Shown piece by piece: positions 22,621 through 34,433 of a stretch of DNA of 64,000 nt. Origin of the DNA: Reticulitermes speratus (taxonomy: Eukaryota; Arthropoda; Insecta; Blattodea; Rhinotermitidae); NCBI GenBank assembly GCA_021186555.1, contig JAJKFL010000005.1, positions 26,600,635 to 26,664,634 of the forward strand, written 5' to 3'. The notes beneath the pieces were generated by a model that had not been told where the DNA came from, made no database searches, and was given only the letters and a program-made list of their open reading frames with translations. A program made the translations under genes and the position numbers. Position 1 is the stretch's first letter. The number at the start of each line of letters is the position of its first letter.

Positions 22621-23851
22621 ACACACAAAATATGCTTGACAGAATATGTGAAATACAACCAATTACTGCCGACTAGGCTGCTTGCCGAAGAGCGTGAGAT
22701 CCACTTCAGAAATATGCGTGTCTGTGCTCACAGAAGCCACTGACACTATATTATAACTCCGTATTACCTGACAACACAGAATATTTTATTTTGTTGGATA
22801 TTTAATTCATTTTTTCACTGTTTACGATGTTATCATTTTACATTTGCTTGGATTTGTTGTTTTATGGGGCCAAAATTTGTTACACTTTTGTAATTGTAAA
22901 TTTAGTATTTTATTTTTATGGAGCAAACAGAAACATGTCAGTACCGTTCAAGAGCCAAAATGCGAGAGAGCGCTTTTTTCTGCGTTTCTACATTTGTAAA
23001 ATATAGATGTAATGTAGATGTAAAATATACATATAATACTGATGCATATGAGAAATTAATGTAACGATGTACAACTGCTGGGGAGGGTGTTAAAGAAACA
23101 GGTTTATTAAATTGAAATTGTAAATAAATATTAGCCCTGTAGACCAAAATTTTTGCCATGTTACCTTGCTGATATTCCCTAGCCCATATTGCAATTCCGT
23201 CCATTTTTCCTACTCTCAGTAGTCACATAGGAGAGTGTCAGAAATCACTAGTGAATCACCAGTGATTGCCAACCATCGCTACGTTCCTACAGGCACTGTA
23301 ATGTAATTATTATTTCGTGTTCAATCTTTGTGAATGTGTTTTTGTAAAGCTTGTGTTCCTACATTTGGCGGGTCGCCCAGTTTTTCAGCGAGTTTTCGTC
23401 TGTCGTACAGATCTGGAGCAGTCGCTTCCTCTCTTGGGTTAATTGCATTTAAATTAACCAACTGTTCTCTTTTTTATGGAACGAATATAAAGTCCGCGAG
23501 TAGAAGAGAACTGTGCTCTTGTGCCTTTTATGCAAATATAATAACTACATTTAAACCCGCTCTGATGGGACGGTCCTTAGATCATGCCGATGTCTGTGTT
23601 AGTATAATTTGCATCTACGAGGTCTGAATAACTATTTAACAAGATCAACAGAGTCACATTGAATTCATATGATGATTTCATTTCAATGTCAGTAATTAGA
23701 TTCTGAAATACACTGAAGATAAAATCTCACTTGGAAGATCTAGACGTAGATGTAGGAACTTTGTTTTATGGATCTTAAAGAAAGTGAATGTGGAATTGTG
23801 GTCTAGATTTATGTGGCTCTGGATGCGGACCTGTGGCGGGTTCTTATGAAC
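22621..23851. other. Unannotated stretch
   Basis: Chance ORFs at 22938-23204 (-) and 23334-23627 (+) show no known motif. Confidence 0.45.
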
Positions 23852-23863
23852 ACGGTTTTGAAT

Positions 23864-24071
23864 TTAATATTGTATTCACCGTGCATCTTGTATAAATTAG
23901 AATTAAAACCAACTTGATGCACACTCACTATAAAAAAAAACTTTAATAGTAGATTAATTAACCCGACATGTTTCGGTCAGGTGCCTGACCGAAACATGTC
24001 GGGTTAATTAATCTAATATTAAAGTTTTTTTAATAGTGAGTGTGCATCAAGTTGGTTTTAATTTTAATTTA
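23864..24071. mobile_element. Snap-back hammerhead-type element 3
   Basis: Arms 23898-23981 and 23984-24068 meet at a 2-nt centre. It is flanked by a perfect 12-bp TSD, ACGGTTTTGAAT (23852-23863 and 24072-24083). The end motif TTCACCGTGCAT (23875-23886) lies outside the left arm only. The GAAACATGTCGGG half of the core remains in each arm, but CUGANGA and part of stem II are missing at the junction (GCCTGACCGAAAC), so no complete ribozyme core is left. Confidence 0.82.
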
Positions 24072-24299
24072 ACGGTTTTGAATATTCGCTTGTCATACAA
24101 GGGTGGGGAATTCCTGACTACCTAAGATAAAACAACATTTTGCTTTAATCCACATTCTTGTGGCCAGAGACGTTTTGTGTACATTTATTACATTTATTAC
24201 CAAAAAATTCATCTAAACGATATGTAAAAATTCATTACGTGTATAGGATACAGCACATCTTAATTACGCACATTAGTCTTTTAAAATACAAGTTTATCA

Positions 24300-24332
24300 G
24301 CTACATGTTTCGGCTTCGTATCAGGTAATTAT
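24300..24332 (-). ncRNA. Truncated hammerhead-like motif
   Basis: The minus strand reads ACCTGATACGAAGCCGAAACATGTAGCTG. The 3' half (GCC-GAAAC-AT-GTA-GCT) is typical, but the loop and 5' strand of stem II are deleted. Likely dead. Confidence 0.4.
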
Positions 24333-24927
24333 TATGACACACATATTGTGTAAGGAATAGTTATAACGATTAAAATTAAAAAAAAAACACATTGACTGTC
24401 GCCGTCCTTTGCTGGTCTCTCTAGTACCCTCAACGGCGAGGAAGACTACTTTCGATTGGGGTTCACACCTTTATTTAGTTACATCAATACATATATCAGA
24501 GCCGGCTACAACATCGATCTGCAGACTTCTTTTCTAAAACCAAACTGTTGCAGGACGCCAGGTCCTTTCTTCTTTTCTTTCTCCCCTCCCCTTTGTCACC
24601 AACCTTTGTCCATATAAACGTAGAGGGGGGGGGGGGTGGTAAACTGGCTCGAACGAATTTTCAGCTACAACTCCCATTCGTTTCACATCGCGTACTTAAT
24701 GACGTAGAATGTTTAACGTATTTTAAAGTATTTTGTTAAAATGTTTCGAATACTTTTTCTGCTCCTGTTATATAATATAGGATCAAACGCTAGACTAGAG
24801 TTCCATAAGATCAAAAACATATTATATTTATACTTATGAAATTTTATGTAGTCTACCACTGTAAGTATAATCTATAATTTTAAAACGCACATATCCATGA
24901 TATAATCGTTCCTCACATATTTTGTAA

Positions 24928-24970
24928 TAGACTGGTGATACCTTGATAAGTATCCGAAACCTGTAGCTTG
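24928..24970 (+). ncRNA. Degenerate hammerhead-like motif
   Basis: The plus strand reads GACTGGTGATACCTTGATAAGTATCCGAAACCTGTAGCTTG. CTGGTGA has the core A6 changed to G, ATAC/GTAT can form stem II, and GAAAC-CT-GTA is intact. Probably an old single arm. Confidence 0.4.
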
Positions 24971-25425
24971 ATGTAAGTGTACTTTAGTTAGCTAATAAAC
25001 AGTACTCTGCTGACAGATTCTTTTACAATTAATCACTTAAATGTGTGCGGCAGGCTGACCCAATTTTAAAAAGTAGTACCTACATGTATAAAAATCACAG
25101 TGCTTTAAGAAGTTAAGTTTATCAGTTATTATCTCGGAACTTTTACTGTAGTCAGATTTGCAGTTATTGAAGTATAGAACGTTAAAATATTCCTCATGCC
25201 TAAGCACCAGCTACGAACACATGCAGGGGATGTGGAAGGATGGCTCCACATAGTCGTAACGTGGGCTGTGGATAGAGAAGCATGGGCCGTCTTTACTTCC
25301 AGGTCGTTTTGCAACGGGGTGCCTTGTGTGCCCAAGTTCCGGTCTCAACGTACACATAGTGGGAAAAAGATACTTCCCCGCTGTTGTTGGAGGTCGAATT
25401 CATTTTTGTAGTTCGTATCTGACTG

Positions 25426-25660
25426 ATGCCTTCGCTGTTCTGGGATGTGACCCATAGATGGTTGTTGATATTTTTGAACGGCCTATCGGTGCCATCTTCT
25501 TGGACAGCTTGGCCGTTGAAGATGGGACCGATAGGTCGTCCCGAAACGTTGGTGACCGGCTACAAACAAACACTGCATAGCACGCCGAAAGAGCAAAGGC
25601 CTCAAGTGCACCGCGGCGGAGGCCTGAAATGTCACATATCTGACTGTTTTACTAACTGAA
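25426..25660. mobile_element. Inverted-repeat element with hammerhead-like core, family B
   Basis: The plus strand GTTGAAGATGGGACCGATAGGTCGTCCCGAAACGTTGG (25515-25552) repeats the 4855-5100 pattern: UGAAGA, stem II GGGAC/GTCCC, GAAAC, GT. A partial reverse-complement arm (GGCCTATCGGTGCCATCTTC) lies just upstream at about 25480-25500. Downstream CACGCCGAAAGAGCAAAGGC parallels the CCGGAAGAGGGCAGA of the other copy. Confidence 0.55.
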
Positions 25661-26229
25661 TTATCAGGACTAGTGTTGTATTTAATATCCCAAAAGTTTT
25701 GATTTTGAAAGAGAAGGAACATTTATGGTCTATTTATATGCAAAACCTATCACAAACAGATATCACAATTAAATTGCAAGTTATAGACCATTTTTCAGAG
25801 TATACACAAAATTTGCTTAATAAAATCGCATATATTTGTGACATTAAAGCTCTTTTTTAACTGTTGCCAGCTTCGCCCCTACTTCTGCCTCCACAAAATA
25901 TAAGTAGGAAGATACATTTTATTAATATATATGACTGCAATGACAATATTTAATATTGAAGTACTTTTCGATGTACTAAAATTTAGCGAAATGTGTAATG
26001 AAAATATTTTAATTATCTGTGGTGTTTTTTGTCTCTAGAAAAATGAATGACTTTGCTGAAGATTAGAAATTGGGTAGTAGGGTAGATATGCCCTGATGAT
26101 GGAGATGGCAGATTTCTCTGAATAGTCAGCACACATTTACCAGACTACACGGCATCACACCTCAGAGGACAATAGTATTTTTAGTTACTAACATGGAAGC
26201 CTCAGATCTTACGTGGTATATATACCTAG

Positions 26230-26301
26230 TATATACATACATACATACATACATACATACATACATACATACATACATACATACATACATACATACATAC
26301 G
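26230..26301. repeat. (ATAC)n microsatellite
   Basis: About seventeen ATAC/CATA units without interruption. It generates meaningless Tyr-Ile-His-Thr and Met-Tyr-Val-Cys peptides on the two strands. Confidence 0.95.
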
Positions 26302-28994
26302 TATTGTTGCTGGTGTTTAGCATTGTCAACAGTGAGGGATACGAAATCGTAAAGGGCGATTTTTTTATGTTCAGTAAATGCACTGTATTATAAATTGTGA
26401 GAAAGAGTATCCTAATTATGCCGAAGGGTCTTATCATCTCTAATTGAATCATTGTTTCAGTATATATCTCTTCCTTACTCTCTATTTTCTGCAGACTTTC
26501 TCTTGGTTCAGCGTGGAATTAAATCGATATATCGATGTTATTGCCAAGGCATAGTTAGTTAAAGAAGCTGCGGGGAATCCGCGGCAGGAAGGCAGGAGAG
26601 TGTCTTAATCTGTTGGTGTCACCTGACGGGAACCCCAATCAACTAAGAGATTGGAGAAAGAGATCATAAATAGAAATGGAGTACCAAGCATAAGAAGGCT
26701 TCTCGGAAACAGTTCAGTTTCAAATGTTAGGCATTTATTATTTAAGGTAGATTAGTAATAGGAGGATTGATGAAATTATATAACAAGTGTTTTATAGCAA
26801 CATGTATGTGCTCTTCACAGAATATTAATTTCTGTGATCAAATAAAGGAAAATGAGCTGGTCTCTCTCTAGTCTCCGTACTAGTAACATCGCTTAAAATT
26901 ATTATATGCGGAGCCTACTTCCGCGTTTCTCTGTAGTTCGGAACGGCGCATTGACACAGTGCAGTTCTTCAGGGCAGAAGTAAAGAAGAAGAGAAAGACT
27001 GTCCTGGCATTTGGCCTGGCAAGTACTATCCGCACCGTAGCGAAGAGCAAACTGAATAGGCATCATTTACGTGATGGTAGGCGTGCAGTAGCGGACAGCT
27101 TTCAATGTTCGTGTTCTGAGTGCAACACTTTTATTTGGCGCATAGTCTGCTGTACTATATTGTGACATTAACACTGTAAGCAACCATATTCCTTGCGTAG
27201 ATAAGGTACTTAATATACTATTCAAATAGGATATATATTTTTACCTCAGGTAAATTTAGTTACAGCATATTGGCACAACATGGCCTTCTGCGATTCATTG
27301 CAGCACGTTATTCAACTGTTACACAGCAGCTGTGCCTCCGTTACTTGAAGTAAAACAATGGCGTCGTATGGTGTAGATCGTATTACGTGCACTGGAAACC
27401 TCGCTCTACACAGTCTACCTGTGTTAGGAACATCTGTTGTAATCCACCTTGCTGTGTTTGTTCGTTGTTCGGCTATTGTGTTAATTACCTATGCTGTGTG
27501 TTCACTACTGCTTTTGGAAGAAGTAATTCATACGATTCCATTTTAGTTCTTTATGTGTGTTTGTGTGTGTGTGTAATCACTGCCTTTGGTAGACGCCTGC
27601 AGTGATGGTGGAATGGAAGGAAGCAGAAAAGGTATCGGTTGTGTTCGTGGTAGGTAGGCCCACAGATTAGTACGTAGGGATTTAGAACATGATACAATTA
27701 TTTGTTTCAAGAAAACAGTGGAGTTATTCGATTGTCAGTTGCATTACAGCAACAGTCTCATTATTGTTATTTCTGAAAGAAGCCTATTCTACTAAGTTAA
27801 AGAGCTCCCGCCGAGTGTTCATTACAGACAGATTCTCAGCAGTGCTTCATTTAATCAAGGAGCAGACTAAGTATTGAAGGTAAGTAATTAACACAGTAAT
27901 CTTACTGATTCTGGGATTAACATGAAGGATAATTATTAATATGGCTTGTTATACCGTACTTTTACTGAATAACTCAGCGGCATGCTTGTATGTAGTATCA
28001 CAAGACACGCCTCGGCCATTTCTTTCAGTCCTTTAAATTTCATCACACACACTTACTCGATGTTTTGTACCAAATAAGGTTCATACATCGCCATTAAGTG
28101 AAACAAGAAAAGTACCAAATGGAAAAATTGTTATGTAACCACAACTTTGAATGGGAAACAACTTGGAAGGAATCGGTGCCACAAGCCCAGCCTTTCTCAG
28201 TCTTTAATTTAATCACCTAAAAACAGTGACCTATTAATTGTTATTGTTATTTAACGATGATCTTTCGACTGCAGAATTTATAAAGTTCTGTAGTTGTGCG
28301 GCGTAGAATTACGTAGTTGAGGTTTTGAATACCATAAATTGAGCGTAAACAAAGATTTAGAATACGGGTGTCTTGGTTTATTTTCACGAAGTTTCCAGTT
28401 TTTTTTACTTCACCGTGAAGAGTGTTACGAGACACTTCAGTGGCGTTAGCAGTAACAGGTCCGAAAATTGAACCCAATTCCTCGAATTGCCAATTTTAAG
28501 TAGGAAACTTTTTCAAAACATTCGTTTGCAGAGGTATTGCGAAGCATCTATTTCACGGATTTTCTAACATTTACATTATACATATGGTTGAAACTTTTCC
28601 GTTTCTTATTACGTATTTTCCAGAATCGAAATGCCCACTCAGTGGAGGATATATTCCTTTCTCTGCCAGTATCTTGTCTGCTGGTACTACGCGTTTACCT
28701 GCTTTTAAATATTACGTAATGGGCAATAAATTGAAGTGGAAACTACGTCTTGAGGGCATAAATATCTGTGGCAGTGCCCGAGTCTTCTTTCTGCGTTACT
28801 TTTAGAAATCTTCCTCTAGTGGCTGCTTTTTACGAAGTTTCCACGTAGTAAGCTGCGTTTCGAATCGCATCATTTCTTCTGTTTAGTAGTTATGCATTCA
28901 CCATGAGCTTATGGCATCAATATACATGCAACATTTTATAACAGATTTATGTATGTGAATGTAAGCAATACCTACATAATTCATATGTCTTGAC
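26302..28994. other. Unannotated stretch
   Basis: A (GT)n run at about 27553-27574. Short ORFs near 27358-27877 encode hydrophobic chance peptides. No repeat family of this window recurs here. Confidence 0.45.
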
Positions 28995-29290
28995 ACTTTA
29001 AAGTAAAATTTAAATTTACAGATATTTAAACAATTAAGATTCTGTCTTACAGAAAACAGTCTGCCTCTCCATTACGAAGACAGTAGGCCTGTGCTGTTTA
29101 GGAAAATTATCCCTCTGCGTTCTTTGAATCATACGAAACCAAGAAAGGAATTATGGCCAAAGCTAATGCTTTTAATATAAAAGCAGGTGATGCAGAGGAC
29201 TATAGTGCTTTGAAGAGAGTTAACCTAAATTTGTAGAACGTTTTAAGAAATCAGTTACACAATACTGGCAGTATGTTTCTTATTGGTGGT
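28995..29290 (+). repeat. R1 dispersed repeat copy C
   Basis: The most complete 5' part: TTTAAATTTACAGATATTTA, CTTACAGAAAACAGTCTGCC, GAAGACAGTAGGCC, CTGTTTAGGAAAATTAT, CATACGAAACC, AAAAGCAGGTG. It aligns in the same order as copies A, D and G. Confidence 0.75.
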
Positions 29291-29690
29291 CGATAGTCTT
29301 AAAACTTTTCATTGTGATATCTATTGGAAGAAGCTTCCTTCTTTTAGAAAGTTTGTACATTCGCCGTAACGTTCAATTTCTCTTTTTGAGAATTCACAGC
29401 ATATTAGATTTAAATATTAAAACGTTGGAAAATGTCTGCACAGCATAACAATTTGGCGCTTTTGCTCTATTAGATTTTAGATTTGTAATGAATTTCAGAA
29501 AGACATTGGAAGTGTGAGTGCGCTATGTGTGTGCTATTTTGCATTTTACACGACACTGGCCATAAGTTTTCTCTGAACCTTATCAACGGATTTACAGTCA
29601 TTATAAACGCAATCAGGGTTTTTCTTACTAGTAAACACTATACCAACACATGCACTTCCTATTAAAATATTAATAGTTTTAAAAAACCAA

Positions 29691-29734
29691 GCCCTACATA
29701 TGTTTCGGCCAGCTAACTGGCCATCATCAGGGGC
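29691..29734 (-). ncRNA. Hammerhead-ribozyme-like motif, element 4 left arm
   Basis: The minus strand reads GCCC-CTGATGA-T-GGCCAGTTAGCTGGCC-GAAAC-ATAT-GTA-GGGC. Stem I has four pairs, stem II five (GGCCA/TGGCC), stem III is AC/GT with an AUAU loop. The core is intact and H17 is A. Cleavage would follow GUA. The single deviation from the textbook core is one extra U before stem II. Confidence 0.68.
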
Positions 29735-29937
29735 AAGTAGCGTTCCACAGCATAATCACGTTCAATAGGTTGATCATAAGATGTGTGGGTGTTGTATAAA
29801 AAACGTTAAAACAATAAAGTTCACGTCGTTTATTGGAGACACATCAAATAAACTTTATTGTTTTAACGTTTTTTATATAACACATACACGCCTCACGAAA
29901 AACCTATTGAACGTGATTATGCTGTGGAACGCTAGTT

Positions 29938-29981
29938 GCCCCTGATGATGGCCAGTTAGCTGGCCGAAACATATGTAGGGC
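29938..29981 (+). ncRNA. Hammerhead-ribozyme-like motif, element 4 right arm
   Basis: Identical plan to the left arm on the opposite strand: GCCC (29938-29941), CTGATGA (29942-29948), stem II GGCCA/TGGCC, GAAAC (29966-29970), ATAT, GTA, GGGC (29978-29981). Confidence 0.68.
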
Positions 29982-30479
29982 TTGGTTTTTTAAAACTATT
30001 AATATTTTAATAGGAAGTGCATGTGTTGGTATAGTGTTTACTAGTGTTAATAAACATGCACGGTGAAAATAATATTAAGTAAGGGTTTTTCTTGATTTTG
30101 CATGGGATTATATGCTATTTAATGTTGTGTTTAGATCATCAACTCTTTCTCCGGCTTCTCTCACTCTGTCGTACTTTCTGTGCTCGCCTAAATAACGGCA
30201 AGGTGTCGTAAATTTACGTTTCTTTTCATGTAAAGGGTCTGTTACTTTTGTTCATTTTTAACCTAAAGCGGAGTGTGTCAACAGATTTTAGTAAAAATCG
30301 CCAATACAAAATTTCACGAAAATTGTTCCAGTGGGAGCCGAAGTGTTTCGTGCGGAAACCCTGACGGACTGACAGAAGTGCTGAAGATATTCCCTGGTTT
30401 TGCAGCTTGTTTTGCGAACGCGCCTAAAATTGCGGTGATTGTTTCTTTCGTTCATTAGTTAAACGTCAAACATACATGG

Positions 30480-31001
30480 AAGTCGGGGAATGCTTGTTAT
30501 CATTCGGTGCACGATCTTCTGTCTTCCAGTTTGCTATCCAAAAATACAAAGATTTAGATATACAGAACTCTAATTTTGCCTGTTGTTTTGTATGGGTATG
30601 AAACTTGGTCTCCCAAACTGAGGGAGGAACATAGGCTGAGGGTCTTTGAGAATAGGGTACTGAGGAGGATATTTGGACCTAAGAGGGACGAGGTAACAGA
30701 GGAGTGGAGAAGACTGCATAACGAGGAAATTAATGATCTATACTCATCACCAAATATTATTCGGATGATCAAATCCAGAAGAATGAGGTGGGCGGGGCAT
30801 GTAGCACGTATGTTGGAGGGGAGAGGTGCATACAGGATTTTGGTGGGGAGACCTGAGGGAAGGAGACCACTTGGAAGACCAAGGCTTAGATGGGAGAATA
30901 ATATTAAAATGGATCTTCAAGAAGTGGGATGCGGGGAATTTCTTGACTAGGTGGGTACCTGTTGGCTTCTCAAGAAGGGCTCTGCTTCATGGAGTTAGTT
31001 C
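30480..31001 (+). mobile_element. LINE 3' fragment with 124-codon open remnant
   Basis: An open stretch at 30576-30950 reads [96 protein letters not shown]. This is the C-terminal end of a non-LTR retrotransposon ORF2 (region after the reverse transcriptase). The NACYHSV..LSSSLLSKYTKI segment just upstream (from about 30490) is present but frameshifted. It ends in the family's 3' UTR (..GGGCTCTGCTTCATGGAGTTAGTT) at about 31001. 5' truncated, no poly-A. Confidence 0.85.
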
Positions 31002-32764
31002 AAACACACATGTGTCAGCACTGGAGACGTTAGTACTTCTAACCGATACAATTCAGGATGGCGGCCTAAAAGTCGGTTAACCGAAAACATTTTTACCATC
31101 TTTTTGATGCCAATACAGAGTTACGCCAGTCAATTTGTAAAACTGTATCACAGCATTGTAGGTTGTGGAATGAACATGGAGGATCTCAATTCGAACAGTC
31201 TTATTAAAGTCTGTAAGTAATAAAGTAATTTACAACGTATTGTAGTGTACGTAATACTAACCGGTTAACTGACATTTGGGCCACTCTATGGAGTGTAAAG
31301 TGTTAAAGCGATTAAGTTCTTTGGCTGAATGAAGGCTAGGAGAGCGGATTCGAATTCTGAAGGGGGTACTATTATTTGCAAATTTTGTATTAACTCCAGT
31401 TTTTCCTCTCCTTACCACATTCTTAACTGGGGGATGTGTTCTGTAGTGAACAGAATTATGAATCATGAGAAATGCTTGCCATGTCTGAGTTACCGGAAAC
31501 CTGGAAAAATTACTTTGAGAAAAAATTATTCTAATTCTGTCATTCTCGTGTTCTTTTAGAAATCATTCTTGTATGCCTGTGTTTACATGGTAAATTATTG
31601 ACTCGATTTGTAAATACAAATGCATAGCTTATAATGTCGATACAGAACACAAGTGCTTTGCTGACAGACACAAAGAAATTACTAAGGGTATTACAAGCCA
31701 GTTTCAAATCGATGTATTTTGTAGCATGGACAAGTTTACACCGTAAGATTATAGTTTAAACCCTCAAATACGAAACGTAGCGTGTCTTAAAATATTAACA
31801 AATTGACTTTTTAATGTTTGATTTATCGGAAGAGGTTTATTGATAGTTTACGGACCATCCTGTAATACGTTAAGCATCTTACTGTATAGCTTCCTGCTTC
31901 TTAATGGACTGAGGGAGAAGAGAGAATGAAAACAGAAGAAGAAAGCATTTACTCTTAGTGTTTCAGTGTGCCTGAAACCCATTAGCAAAGGCTTAGGTTT
32001 CACATTCGCGAACTTACACTATCGGATCGAAGAAATGAAAACAGGCGCAAGCGAGTGAAACCGATTTTGTGGACTATAAACCTGTGAATTATGTAGTTTA
32101 CTGTTTTCATTACTTCATTACTGATGATCCGACTCGCATATTTCTTGTATCAGGTTTATTAGTGTCATATCTTATTGCAATTATAAATCTGAACATTTAT
32201 GTACATAACCAATAAATATGGCGGAACCACCGTACTCTTATTTTGTCACGTGATGTCAAGTATTAAGAGTCCCCGTTCTCTGTTTGACACTCTCGAAAGA
32301 TCGAAGTCTTTATTGAGGATCAGAAAATTGTAAAGTTGTCCCTGTGCACACCGTAAAGTTGTGTGAGGGGATTAGAGGCGTAACTCCACCCGTACTTAAC
32401 CTCGGAATTAGATGTAGATGAGTGATCAGCTTCACGCCTCGGCCGCTTTACTCCCGGGAAAACAATCCCTATTATTTATTAAAATATAAAGCTGTAGAAG
32501 ACGAAAAAGTGCAATTATCTGTATGGTGAATAATTAAGTTTAGACTGCATTACTCTGTGCTAATCTTACTTCCTGCTCCCTTTACACATGGCAGATTTAT
32601 AAAATCGGCACTGAAGCATGTATAAGTTTGAGAGGTCTGGCAACAGGCAAATAATATGCTGTAACGCTATGATGCTTCAAATTTGTCTGAATGACATCAG
32701 CATTCTTTACATACATCCAAGAAAAATTTGCGTGTCTATCATGATTAATCTGTTAATATTAACA
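31002..32764. other. Unannotated stretch
   Basis: No recognised elements; ORFs are short and unconvincing. Confidence 0.45.
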
Positions 32765-33545
32765 TAACTAACTAACTCCATAAAGCAGAGTCCTTCTTGA
32801 GAAGCTAACAGGTACCCACCTAGTCAAGAAATTCTCCGCATTTTATGGAACCTGAAGGTTCATTACCGCATTCACAAGAGCCCGCCATCTGTCCCTGTCC
32901 TGAGCCATATCAATCTAGTCCATGCCGCTCCTTCCCACTTCTTGAAGATCCATTTTAATATTATCCTCCCATCTACGCCTCGGGTCTTCCAAGTGGTCTC
33001 CTTCCTTCAGGTCTCCTCACCAAAATCCTGTATGTACCTCTTCTCTCCCCCATACGTGCTACATGCCCCGCCCACCTCATTCTTCTGGATTTGATCACCC
33101 GAATAATATTTGGTGATGAGTACAGATCATTAAGTTCCTCGTTATGTAGTCTTCCCCACTCCCCTGTTACCTCGTCCCTCTTAGGCCCAAATATCCTCCT
33201 CAGCACCCTATTCTCGAACACCCTCAGCCTATGTTTCTCCCTCAGTGTGAGAGACCAAGTTTCACACCCATACAAAACAACAGGCAAAACTGTAGTTCTG
33301 TATATCTTAATCTTTGTATATTTGGATAGCAAACTGGAAGACAGAAGATCCTTCACCGAATGATAACAAGCATTCCCCAACTTCAATCTGCTCTTAATTT
33401 TTTCCCGAATGGAATTTCGATTTGTTAGGGTTGTTCCCTAATATTTGAACTGTTACACCCTTTCAAAGGATTTATTATCTATCTTTATGTTGTGATTTTG
33501 TCCTGCATTCTGATCTCGAGACATGACCATGTACTTAGTTTTCTC
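32765..33545 (-). mobile_element. LINE 3' fragment with 137-codon open remnant
   Basis: The minus-strand remnant at 32973-33386 reads [88 protein letters not shown]. Upstream (33390-33545) the reading continues in broken frames with SREI-type and MSRDQNAGQNHNI words. Downstream it runs to the 3' UTR and a short (GTTA)n tail at 32768-32778 (+ strand ATAACTAACTAACTCCAT). The ORF ends prematurely in the LGRP segment because of a one-base change of frame. Confidence 0.86.
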
Positions 33546-34050
33546 AGCATTTACTTATTTTTTAACATAATAATTTATTGTGAGAATCATACGGAATATA
33601 TAAATAGAATATGTTTAAAAATGTATAGTTTCTGAATGTTCATGCACGTCGTACAAAATAAGCACTACATTACAGCAATCACTGTGCTTTAAAGTCTGAA
33701 GGTGTTATAGAGAGAGGGGAGTATATTACAGTAAAACTTCAACTTGTTTTTCCTTACAGTTTTTTTGTAAACATGATTTTTGTTACCAAATGCTAACAAA
33801 GTACTTGAGCGCCCTGGCTCTTACTTTCTGCATTCATTTACTTCAGTCAGAGGTAATAGCAAGTTAACAGGGCGGATGTAATATTTAATCCCTTGAAGAT
33901 TTAAATTTATCTAAACAATAAATAAACATATTTTTCTACAAAATTTATTCTATTTTCACCGTGCATTTTTCAAGTATAGACAATGTTTTCCACCAACTAA
34001 ATGCACTTGTTATAAAAACACTAAAATATTCTAAAACTGTTTGATAAAAA

Positions 34051-34094
34051 GCCCCGACATGTTTCGGCTCACTAATGAGCCATCCTCAGGGGGT
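34051..34094 (-). ncRNA. Hammerhead-ribozyme-like motif, element 5 left arm
   Basis: The minus strand reads CCCC-CTGAGGA-T-GGCTCATTAGTGAGCC-GAAAC-AT-GTC-GGGG. Stem I has four pairs, stem II at least five (GGCTC/GAGCC), and H17 is C. Core position 7 is G instead of U, the one core position known to tolerate change. Confidence 0.66.
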
Positions 34095-34390
34095 CACAAC
34101 TGACTGTTCTCAAAACACGTACATATGTTTATCCTCTGTAGAGGTATATGGACAACGTCTTATCAACATCTTACAGGTGACCATATATAAAAATATCTAC
34201 GTTTCTACAGCAACCAATGTACACTACAAACAATAGTGAGTGTGTAAGTGACGCAATAATATAGTGCATAATCTATAGGGAGTGTTTTAAAAAACATAAG
34301 TGATAAGTAAGATTGGTGAGATAAGACGTTGACCATATACCTCTACAGAGGATAAACATATGTACGTGTTTTGAGAACAGTCAGTTGTGA

Positions 34391-34433
34391 CCCCCTGAGG
34401 ATGGCTCATTAGTGAGCCGAAACATGTCGGGGC
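34391..34433 (+). ncRNA. Hammerhead-ribozyme-like motif, element 5 right arm
   Basis: Mirror copy on +: CCCC (34391-34394), CTGAGGA (34395-34401), stem II GGCTC/GAGCC, GAAAC (34419-34423), AT, GTC, GGGG (34429-34432). Compared with element 4 (GCCC/GGGC) stem I has changed on both sides. Confidence 0.66.

Larger units (their letters stand above)
29627..30082. mobile_element. Snap-back hammerhead-type element 4 (best preserved)
   Basis: 456 bp flanked by a perfect 11-bp TSD, GGGTTTTTCTT (29616-29626 and 30083-30093). Arms 29627-29821 and 29851-30044 are almost identical in reverse complement, around a ~30-nt centre. The right arm alone runs on through ATGCACGGTGAAAATAATA to the end. Both arms carry a full hammerhead-type motif pointing outward. 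Between the two motifs, each arm also holds about 85 bp with CAATAAAGTT and CAATAGGTT words. No ORF. Confidence 0.88.

Noticed and set aside
26162-26452. ORFs on both strands over the (ATAC)n array
   Set aside because: Pure microsatellite translation (repeated YIHT or CMYV).
30576-30950. Host gene encoding a 124-residue protein
   Set aside because: It is the C-terminal end of a LINE ORF2; similar fragments occur at 14170, 22075, 32765, 36290 and 57060.
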